From Psophocarpus tetragonolobus (lineage: Eukaryota > Streptophyta > Magnoliopsida > Fabales > Fabaceae), in the NCBI GenBank assembly GCA_037954015.1, contig CM075691.1:37691032-37755031 (forward strand): 64,000 bases of DNA, written 5' to 3'. Below are positions 55,601-64,000 of this stretch, piece after piece (the first letter of the stretch is position 1; every line of letters starts with the position of its first letter). The notes beneath the pieces were generated by a model. The model saw only the letters and a program-made list of their open reading frames with translations, was not told the DNA's origin and ran no database searches. The translations under genes and the position numbers were made by a program.

Positions 55601-58600
55601 TAATCCAGAAAAATAATGATGGCATAATGTGTAGTGCACTGTAGCATGTAACTGGCATGCCTAATGTGTTAGTGGCTTACAGCATGTTAAATCCCATTTG
55701 CCATGACCAGAAAAAGTGTGTTGTTTAATTTGTAAGTTAATTTGCGAAGTGGACCCATTTAAGAAGTGCCATTTCCTTGATCTTGTGACACATAGCAGAA
55801 TACATTAATGTACCACTTACAAAGGGAAGCTTGTGAAGTTGACAAAACCGAAAACTATGCACTCTCTCAAGCACTGATATAAAATTCCAATGATATAATG
55901 GTCGAGCAAAGACCACTTTGAATTGTGCAGCTCTGCCACTAAAAGTGGAGAAGGCACTTTAAGGTTTTGAGGATATTATTCATTCTTGAGTCAATAATTA
56001 ATTTTAAAATTCATTATTCATGTAGTAGTATTTAGTTAGGGTCGATCTAAAGAGAGATTTATTACACCAAATTTTAAGCATTTTTTTTTATTTTAAAAGT
56101 GATAGTTATTAATACGGTTTAGTTTGTTAATATACAGCTTGTTTTTATAATGTATGAGTTGTTTTTGTTTTGTAAAAATTACTAATAAGTGATCTTAATT
56201 TTTTATTAGTGAGTCAAAAGGTTTAACTTTAGTACTTTTATCCTTGGACTGCCTATATTATAATGACCAACAAATAGTAGGCTATAAGTCTAAGTATTAC
56301 TTGTCTAAAATCCCTTAAACAAGATATCAAATTTGAGTATTAAAACCATACACTGCTAAAATAACCAATCAAATTTTTAATAAGAGATTAATCATTACTA
56401 AAAACTGATAAATATATACTCAGTTATCTAAGAAGCAAGGATACTTCTAAATTGTAATTGTGCATTGATATGTACAGGTTAAACTTGTATAACATTTTAA
56501 ATATTCATAGTTTTTAATTTTGTACTTTTTATGTTTTCATACTGTTTTTGTAATATTGATTAAATAATTAATACCTTTGTAATGAAGAGTTTAATACACC
56601 AACACTTAAACTTTGCATGTAGTGTTAAGTGTTTTTGAGTAATTTTGCTGACATTATGAAACGGTGGAGTGCAGGATGGTTTGACATGGCTTCTGAACCC
56701 TCCTGAGCAAGATTTGCCTTTGATTTTAGCTGATAATGGGTTTGATGTGTGGATTGCTAACACCAGAGGAACCAGATATAGCCGCCGACACATCTCATTG
56801 GACCCCTCTAACCCGGTTGGTCCCTTTTGTTTTCCTCATACTTTGAGGTTATGTTATGGTGTTTGAACACATTTGAGTTTGTTTCATAGTGAGATTGGAA
56901 ATGGAATACTTTGAGGTTATGTTATGTTGTGTTTTAACACATTAGAGTTGGTATAATTGTGAGATTGGAATATTTGTGGTTATGTTATGTTTTAACACAT
57001 TGTAGTTGGTTTAATAGTGAGATTGGAATACTTTGAGGTTATGTTATGCTGTGATTTAGCTCATTAAAATTGGTTTAATAGTGAGATTGGAATACATGCA
57101 TATGAGAAGGCCAAGTAAACTTTTTGGTATTCGAAAAATAGTGTCATTTTTATTTTGGTGTTTTAAAGTTTTTTTTTTTAATTTGATCTTTATTTAAAGA
57201 TTTTTTTATTTGGTTAATTATTAGATCATTAGGGGTATAAGAAGATAGTCTAGTGTAATTTTTTAGGTAAATTTTATTTTTAATCACTCATAAATTTTTT
57301 TAATGTTATAAACTCTTTTAAACAAATAAGATATTAACAACCTAATTTGTCTTAGAATTTATATAGGACTATTTCTTTCAGACTTGTAGGAGTTAAAATC
57401 AAATAAAACATATTTAAAAGAGTAAATTCAAAAAAAAAAAATAGATGACCAAAACCATAAATAAACTATTTTTCAAGTACTAAAATGTATTTAATCCGCA
57501 TGAGAATTTAAATTTGATTTTATTTGCTGGCATTGTAAAAAAGAAAAAAAGATGCTGAGTTTTGTTTTGTTTTTGCTCTAATGTACACTTCAATGTAACT
57601 CTGACAGGCCTTTTGGAATTGGTCTTGGGATGAACTTGTCACCTATGATCTACCTGCCGTGTTTAATTATGTGTTCAGCCAAACTGGTCAGAAGATCAAT
57701 TACGTTGGCCATTCCTTGGTACTGCATGCATTGCTTACCTCATTACAACCTTCTATTTTATAATTTATTTAGAACATAAGTTTTCTTTCTATAATATAAT
57801 TTATATTAACAATATTTAATTAGAATTTCTCAGTTAAATATTAGAGTTTAAAGGTGGTACAATACTATAGTTTAAATGATTTTTAAGATAATTATTACAA
57901 AGTCAATAATTTTTTTGCATATGGTGATTTATGATTGAATGACATTTTTCTGCTCTTTTTTCTTTAAAGATAAAGAGTAGAATTGTGTTCTAAAAGTGGA
58001 AGACCATGTTTGGCAGGGAACTTTGATTGCTTTGGCATCCTTCTCTGAGGGGAAATTGGTTCACCAGCTGAAATCAGCAGCCTTGTTGAGCCCTATAGCC
58101 TATTTAAGCCACATGAACACAGCACTTGGTGTTATTGCAGCAAAGTCCTTTGTTGGTGAGGTACGTGTAACATGATAACACTACCTCTTGTAACTATGAA
58201 ATCATGTTATACTTCATGAACACATACAACTAGACGCATTTACTGATTCAGGGAAATGCTTTTTCTTTTGCCAAACAGATCACTACCCTCTTCGGTCTGG
58301 CAGAATTTAATCCAAAAGGGTAAGGACATGGTTAAATAGCAGCACAAGTTGTCTCCTTATATTTTAAAAAAAAAAAAGGTGATACAGATAGTGTCAGTCA
58401 ATCACAACTCACTGAATGTTTGGGGACTTTTATCATAAATGTCTTAAAAATTATTCAGATAATAGGTTGTGATTGTCAGACCTTTAAACCCTATTTATAA
58501 ATTCCAACTATGATTCTATATAATAATATATACAATTTAATGCTCTCTCTGCAACTGCATTATATAGGTTAGCTGTTGATGCCTTTCTCAAGTCTCTCTG

Positions 58601-59542
58601 CTCTCACCCTGGGATAGACTGCTATGATTTGTTGACTGCACTAACTGGTTTAAGTCTTTGCCCAAACTCTATGATTTGTTAACAATTTTGGACATATTTT
58701 GTTAGAAATACATTTAGCTTTTATACGTTAATACAAATTTTAGTTTTAGTTATTTAATTACTTTTTTAGTTCTCATAAATTTTAAAAGTTTTGAAAATAA
58801 TTTGTCTCATCATCTAAACATGTCATGCTACATATTATTAAGTTATCTCAATGCTTGTCACATCATTATTAATTAATAATAGGGCCACCTAAGAAAAATA
58901 AAGAGAACTAAAACAGAAGTTTACCATGTTTCACAAACTAAAAACATATTGAAACCATAAATTAAACTATCAATTTTCTGACTATAAATGTGATGTACTA
59001 TTCAGGTAGAAATTGCTGCCTCAATTCTTCAACTGTTGATCTATTCTTGATGAATGAACCTCAGTCAACATCAACAAAGAACATGGTGCACTTGGCTCAG
59101 AGTAAGATTTTAGCATTTAGCTACTTAACTTGTTAATACTGATGTAGTGAGTTAATTTGCTTTTATCAATAACCAAGGAAGCTTATACAATAATGTTATG
59201 GCCATGCACTTTGCAGCTGTTAGACATGGAGTGTTGACAAAATTTAATTATGTGAGACCAGACTATAATATTATGCATTATGGAGAAATATTCCCTCCAA
59301 TCTATAACCTTTCCAATATCCCCCATGATCTCCCTCTCTTCATTAGCTATGGTGGCAGAGATGCACTTTCAGATGTCCGTGATGTTGAGAAGTTACTTGA
59401 TAAACTCAAGTTCCATGATGAGGATAAGCGTAGTGTTCAATACATAGAGGAATATGCTCATGCTGACTACATTATGGGGTTCAATGCCAAGGACTTAGTC
59501 TACAATGCTGTTGTTTCATTTTTCAATCATCAAGTTAATTAA
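52686..59542 (+). CDS. Secreted acid lipase (triacylglycerol lipase 2/MPL1-like), nine exons
   Basis: Exons are 52686-52868, 53151-53267, 56675-56815, 57608-57718, 58017-58160, 58279-58319, 58568-58647, 59006-59101 and 59217-59542. All introns are GT-AG and the sum is 1,239 nt (412 residues). Residues 1-27 are a signal peptide (ALTLFLVLTTVPHQSHA). The N-terminal lid-associated part is GICASSVIVHGYKCQEHEV. Family motifs follow: IANTRGTRYSRRH, FWNWSWDEL, and the nucleophile elbow GHSLG with Ser183, split by an intron. Asp353 (YGGRDALSD) and His386 (EYAHADY) complete the triad, with the spacing of gastric/lysosomal acid lipases. The protein should hydrolyse acyl esters in the secretory path, vacuole or apoplast. 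The start is fixed by the signal peptide. Exon 9 could also start at 59178, adding 13 in-frame residues; 59217 gives the family-like AQTVRHGVLTKF. Resemblance to MPL1 is recalled, not tested. No break was seen. Confidence 0.95.
54075..54341. mobile_element. TIR element in lipase intron 2
   Basis: Left end AGAGTAAATTATAC, right end ATGTAATTTACTCT. Same termini as the element at 7513-7959. Flanks are only weakly alike, so the target duplication has decayed or is absent. Confidence 0.5.
55233..55606. mobile_element. Foldback MITE in lipase intron 2
   Basis: The left arm starts GGGTTAATTTTTTTTAATTT and the right arm ends AAAAAGTTAATTAATCC. The inverted similarity spans about 100 bp on each side and includes GATTGACTGGTAAA against TTTACCAGTCAAAT. 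The interior repeats part of the arm. Confidence 0.65.
56840..57095. repeat. Minisatellite in lipase intron 3, about 62-bp units
   Basis: Four diverged copies of ACTTTGAGGTTATGTTATG followed by a GTTTTAACACATT part and an ATAGTGAGATTGGAATA part. Confidence 0.85.
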
Positions 59543-60719
59543 CACTTGATGGGAAGTAAACTACAACTTACAAAGAATCAAGGTGTATGAAACTAGTGGG
59601 CTTCATGTACTAGTTATCGCTGATATCAATTGAGTTATCTAGTGAAAAATATCTAATGGCCAGTTACACAAGTAATGAAGTATCACTAGTGATTTTCTTT
59701 GGTGTTGCAAATGGTTGTGCATCTATAGTTGTGTTGCATTGTAATACAGAGGAAACTGGCTATTTTCCTGGGTTATCTAAGATGAAAACCCATAGATGAG
59801 ATTTATCAAATGAATTATAAACTAAACTATGATTCAAAACTTTGAAGAAGCATGTGCTTATGTATGTATGCAAAGTACTCACCACTGTTCACATTATTCA
59901 TAAGAAGGTTTCAAAATATATGAATATTTGAAACCACGATGAAAATTGCATCATTAAAATATGTCAGATGAAATATAGATGCTTAAAGTTTTTGTAATTG
60001 AAGCTCATTTAAAACTAGTGCGTATCTAATGTGAAATGTCAGCTTGTCATTATGATTTATTTCACAGTCATATTTACTAAGATATTCTTAATCTAATCGA
60101 TCTGCCTGAACGAATGGTTAGATATCTTCAAGATAAGGACCCTTTGAAGATCCATAAATCACATGTCCCTTTAGTATCTGTTTCAAACACTTTGTACTGA
60201 TTACGGCCTCTTATAATTCAATGGATTATTGGCCTAGTTTTGACTGCACTACCATAATATAATTTAGATACCCTGCTTGTGAAATGCATATTGGAAGAAG
60301 TACCTACATTAGCTCTTCAATCGGAGGATATTTATTTGTGCTTTTTATTTTTTAACGGGTTGTCTCCTCTACACAGAGGTTTAGAACTTAGAAGCTTCCC
60401 TGACCCCAAAAGTACTAAATCAAAGTATGAACAAATAAACAATAGATCTTACATTTAACTTAATAAGTATCGTTTTAAAAGGAAATGATTGTATCAGCGA
60501 AGACCATAAAAAACGTTATATTTCTGGAACTTCATGGTTAAGATAGATTGAAGACAATAATATTTATTTCAGCCCTTTCTTTACAGGTTGGACTGTTAAC
60601 AGTTTTCCACATTCTTAAGGACATCAACATTTCAGTGAGTACTTTATTTCTTCACCTTTTCCAAATTTATCCCTGTGACTTGAAGATATCAATGTTTTGA
60701 GTCTTAGAGATGAGATACA
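59543..60719. other. Lipase 3' region and intergenic DNA
   Basis: The lipase transcript probably ends within 59600-59830, which has several AATAAA-like A-rich stretches, but no clear single signal was chosen. A 48-base open micro-exon-like segment lies at 60587-60634 (acceptor TTCTTTACAG, donor GTGAGT, residues VGLLTVFHILKDINIS). It is not attached to any gene seen here. Confidence 0.35.
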
Positions 60720-61010
60720 TGTGACCCCAACTTGTTGAGATGAAAAATCATAGTGCTCAAATTACACCAGAGAACTTTCATACAGGTAACAAGTTGTATT
60801 GATTTAAATGATAAAAGATACCAAATGAGTATGATACATGTTCTATTTATAGAGTTTATTGAACGAGTAAATAACAACTAATCAACTAACCGACCAACTA
60901 ATCTCAATTACCACCACAAACAAATTGTAACAAAGAAAATCAGCTAACTAATTTATTACCTGATACCACCAATTTGTTACTCATCACTGAGGTATAAGAA
61001 CAGCTGCTAC
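60720..61010 (-). mobile_element. Possible LTR fragment, copia-like
   Basis: On the - strand, CTCTATAAATAGAACATG (near 60850) is followed by ATTTAAATCAATACAACTTG and CCTGTATGAAAGTTCTCTG, the TATA-leader-polyadenylation layout of a copia LTR. Upstream is GTTAGTTGATTAGTTG-rich sequence. No termini or target duplication were found. Confidence 0.35.
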
Positions 61011-61458
61011 TCACCATAAACCTGTTTGGCTCTTGTCTTCTAGATGTGTCTATTGTCTACCCTTAGATCTCTCTCTTTTTTCCTTTCTTGTTGTGATGTT
61101 GTCTGTCATATAAATTAAAACTTGAGCTTCCAGACTAGCTATACTCTTGACATGATTCATGTTAACTTTGTTTGAACGCGAAGCTTTCACAACTTTTACC
61201 CACCAGAGTTTACTTGGCGGCTAATGCAAACACTTGAAAATCAAAGATACACAAAAGTGCATTGTTTGTTTTGCAGACCAAAAGATGGTCAAGCTATGTT
61301 GAACCAATTAGAAGGAAGCACTCTTTATATTTTCTAACATTTTATAGCACAACAACTCGGATTTAATATTATTTTCAACATATATAAGATCACAAAATAA
61401 ACTATTATCATATGTTAAGTTGTTAAAGGTGGGGCATAGGATGTTCATTGATTGTAGG

Positions 61459-61467
61459 TATAAATAG
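61459..61467 (+). promoter_or_regulatory. TATA box of the phytocyanin gene
   Basis: TATAAATAG, 83 bp before the start codon and in the expected position. Confidence 0.7.
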
Positions 61468-61541
61468 TAATGAATTATAACAACGCTCAAACATAACCAA
61501 GATAAACCAAAATCAAGCAGAGAGCCAAAAGAGAGAGAAAG

Positions 61542-62399
61542 ATGGGGCGCAAGAACACAATTTTCTTGGGACTGATTATTGCTTTGATCACAAAGGAGGT
61601 CATGGCAGAACAACATGTAGTTGGTGGAAGCCAAGGTTGGGATGCATCCACAGACTTCAATTCTTGGGTTTCAGGCCAAACATTTAAGGTTGGCGATCAA
61701 CTTGGTACGTTTCTTACCCATAAACAGTATATGTAATGATAATGAAAATGTTTTATTCAATCACAAAATATTTTTAAATAGATTGAATGTCATTATGTGA
61801 TTCAGGTATTCAACCTCATTTAGTGTGATAAAACTTTGTTTGTATCAATCACAAAATGTTTGTTATGCATAATAAGTTAGTTGACTTTTATAATAACTAA
61901 CTTTTTAAGTATAATAACCATCTTAAAAAGTGATTTAGATAATTTCTTATTGATTAACATTTTATAGACAGATAGCATATAAAAATTAAACTGGTAATCT
62001 GGTATTATTTTTCCTTGAAAATTGTGTATAATTTGAATGATAAGCTCATATTATTCTTTTGTTTTGGCAGTTTTCAAGTACTCTTCTTTGCATAGTGTGG
62101 TTGAACTAGGTAGCGAGAGTGAGTACAAGAATTGTGATATTGGCAATGCAGTGAATTCCATGAGCAGTGGCAATGATGTTGTGAAACTGAACAAGCCTGG
62201 TACACGTTACTTTGCATGTGGCACATTGGGCCATTGCAGTCAAGGCATGAAGGTCAAGATCACTACAGGGTCAGGGACCTCTTCCCCTTCATCATCATCA
62301 TCTTCTTCTTCACCTACTTCATCTTCAGCCTCACAATGCCTCATCTCTCTTGTGCTCTCTGTTTCATCGTTGATTGCCTCTCTCCTTAACCAGCTTTGA
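61542..62399 (+). CDS. GPI-anchored phytocyanin (uclacyanin/blue copper protein type)
   Basis: Two exons, 61542-61704 and 62071-62399, with a GT-AG intron (donor GTACGT, acceptor TTGGCAG), give 163 residues. Residues 1-22 are a signal peptide (LIIALITKEVMA). The cupredoxin domain starts EQHVVGGSQGWD and contains SWVSGQTFKVGDQLVFKY. The copper ligands are His62 (SLHSV), Cys104, His109 and Met114 (FACGTLGHCSQGM); a disulfide is likely between Cys76 and Cys110. Met at the axial position points to uclacyanin or plantacyanin and not stellacyanin, which has Gln. A Ser/Pro-rich linker (122-142) and a hydrophobic C-terminus (CLISLVLSVSSLIASLL) indicate a GPI anchor. Such proteins sit on the outside of the plasma membrane or wall; their electron-transfer role is mostly inferred. 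The position of the intron, just after GDQL, is the usual one for the family. Confidence 0.95.
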
Positions 62400-63054
62400 T
62401 CCATGACATCTGAAGTTGGGTTTGTTAAGGTTTCTAGTATGGATTTGTTAGCTATGCATTTCATTTTGAAATTAATAGACTAATAGTTGAATAACATCAC
62501 TGGTCATGTGGGATGTTTCTTATAATCAATGGCCATGGACTTTTTGGTCATCTTGTAATTTTACTTTTTGTAGGACTTTTCCTCCTCCACTGTAACAAAA
62601 AGTTATGTCTTCTTAAAGACAAGTATACCCTATACAGTAGTAACAGTGGACTTAAGTTCGGATATCGTATCCAAAACGCAAAATCTAGTTCTCAATTAAT
62701 TCAATTTAAAGATAAAAGAACAATTAAACGAATCAATATTTTGGTGAGTGAGTCACAAGAATTCAGATTTGAAGTAATAAGTAAAATAAGAGAGAAGATT
62801 GGTTTTACAATGCAATGGATTAAGACCTAAGGTTGTGATTTTCACTACAATATTCTCACTCCCTCTTAGTGAGTAATCTCATCCTTTGTATTACAACTGA
62901 ATTATTACGTTGTTGTAGTGTGTTTGATCATTCACAACACAATATAATCCTAATTTATTATCTTGACCATGCAAGATTTCAAATTAAGACCGATTTCTTT
63001 TTATCCAATCAGAGGTTTGCCCGATGAATTTGGTCGATTCTATTGAAGCAATAA
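62400..63054. other. 3' region of the phytocyanin gene and intergenic DNA
   Basis: 62513-62830 is open on the + strand for 105 codons (MFLIINGHGLFGHLVILLFV) but its codon use looks random; nothing is recognised. Confidence 0.4.
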
Positions 63055-64000
63055 GAGCATCTCCAATGGGAGAAACTCTAAAAAATTGCTTGGTGCAAGG
63101 ATTCTTGTGTCTGGTGGTCCCCACTCTGTCACATCAGCGGTAAGCAACTTCACTCAATTTTTACTCCAATGATGAGTTTCTTCAAGTAACTCCAAGGAAC
63201 TCAATATTTTATAATTTTTTAATCTTGAATTTCATTAAAATTATGGTACCTTAAAATTAAAAAAATATTTTTAATTATTGCATATCAAGTAACAATTTTT
63301 TAATTTTGAAAAATAAAATTAATATTCAAAATATTTAATAATTTTTTAATTTAAAAACAATGACAATTATGTAACATATGAATAAAAACGTAACAATTGA
63401 AATACATATTAATATAAAAATAAAAAATGTAATATTCTACATTAAATTAATTTTTGTTATTTTCTACTCCAAATTGTTTCCAATTATGTTTGACCAAATC
63501 CGTTTGAAGTTGTGAGTGTCTGACTTTGTTTTGAATCACTTCTCTCTTCTCAAAGTATGTAGATCTGAAACTAGAATGAACATCAGAAGATACATCCAAT
63601 TTCAACATTTCATTTCCAACATTATCATAATCAACATGATTTTGATAAGTGTGTCGTTCACCCTCAACAATCATATTATGCAATATAATACATGCATAAA
63701 TTATATTCTTCATGGTACGAGCATCCCAAAAATGTGACAGACCACAAATAATTGTGAATCGTGATTGAAGCACCCCAAATGCACATTCTACATCCTTTCT
63801 GGTCAACTCTTGTTGTTTTGCAGATAATTTTGTCTTCTTCCCTTATGGCATTGAAATTGTCTTCACAAATGTGGCAAATTCTGGATAAATGTCATCCCCT
63901 AAATAGTATCCCATATCATATTGGGTTCTGTTGACAGTGAAATTCACTGCAGGTCCACGACTCGACATTACTTTGTTAAACACGTTAAATGCATTTAACA
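63055..64000 (-). mobile_element. PIF/Harbinger transposon, cut by window end
   Basis: The left terminus GAGCATCTCCAATGGGAG (63055) is preceded by TAA at 63052-63054, the usual three-base target site of this superfamily. The transposase lies on the - strand at 63447-64000. The other terminus is outside the window. Confidence 0.75.
63447..64000 (-). pseudogene. PIF/Harbinger transposase C-terminal part (DDE type), one in-frame stop
   Basis: On the - strand the frame reads from the right: SSRGPAVNFTVNRTQYDMGY, then YLGDDIYPEFATFVKTISMP with the second catalytic Asp in the GDDIYPE segment, a TAA stop at 63844-63846 where the family has Gln, then KDVECAFGVLQSRFTIICG carrying the Glu, and IIYACIILHNMIVEGERHTY. 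The stop at 63447 gives the normal C-terminus (KHNWKQFGVENNKN). Apart from the single nonsense codon the part seen is unbroken. The enzyme would excise and insert the transposon together with a Myb-like partner protein, which is not in this window. Upstream residues lie beyond 64000. Confidence 0.88.

Larger units (their letters stand above)
53268..56674 (+). other. Intron 2 of the lipase gene (3.4 kb)
   Basis: Much larger than the other introns. It holds two inverted-repeat elements (54075-54341 and 55233-55606) and otherwise AT-rich sequence. No ORF of interest. Confidence 0.9.

Noticed and set aside
59198..59542. Separate lipase-like gene starting at the ATG at 59198
   Set aside because: It is the last exon of the lipase; the ATG lies in intron sequence before the acceptor at 59216.
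62513..62830. 105-codon ORF behind the phytocyanin gene
   Set aside because: Hydrophobic start could mimic a signal peptide, but the rest has no recognisable domain and there is no TATA box nearby.

Overview
The window looks like a stretch of a dicot plant nuclear genome, most likely a legume such as soybean. The sequence shows very AT-rich intergenic DNA, spliced genes with GT-AG introns, several Ty3/gypsy and LINE remnants, MITEs, and plant-only protein families (phytocyanin, plant acid lipase). The legume assignment is inference from the look of the retroelements; no search was run.

Only two genes appear intact, both on the + strand near the right end. One is a nine-exon secreted acid lipase (52686-59542, 412 residues, catalytic Ser183/Asp353/His386). 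The other is a two-exon GPI-anchored phytocyanin (61542-62399, 163 residues, copper ligands H62/C104/H109/M114). They share no obvious pathway. Everything else is transposon-derived, decayed or noncoding.

Layout: 1-5706 is a truncated Tat-like Ty3/gypsy element on the - strand, with a decayed 'putative gypsy type transposon' (PF04195-like) gene running antisense to it. 5707-18000 is AT-rich DNA with MITEs, several local tandem duplications and a few short unrecognised ORFs. 18000-24500 holds LTR-like debris, two large foldback elements and a 2.4-kb LTR. 25090-36200 is a LINE remnant broken by a CRM-like gypsy element (26180-35968), which itself carries a 3.1-kb one-LTR insertion (29991-33108) with a perfect 5-bp target duplication. 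36610-37300 is a minisatellite. 38115-42289 is a second gypsy element with near-intact termini and target duplication but a deleted 5' part. 42741-42900 is a pseudogene fragment of the U3 snoRNP protein IMP3. 43190-44735 is LTR-like sequence with a 66-bp tandem array. 45780-46090 is a second LINE scrap. 47000-52600 is mostly empty AT-rich DNA. After the two genes, 63055-64000 is the start of a PIF/Harbinger transposon that runs off the window.

I found no convincing new biological system. The features most worth a second look are the aberrant termini of the two nested gypsy elements, the antisense gene with its own TATA box inside the Tat-like element, the codon-periodic 66-bp array, and a MITE family with four copies and 8-10 bp (probably 9-bp) target duplications.
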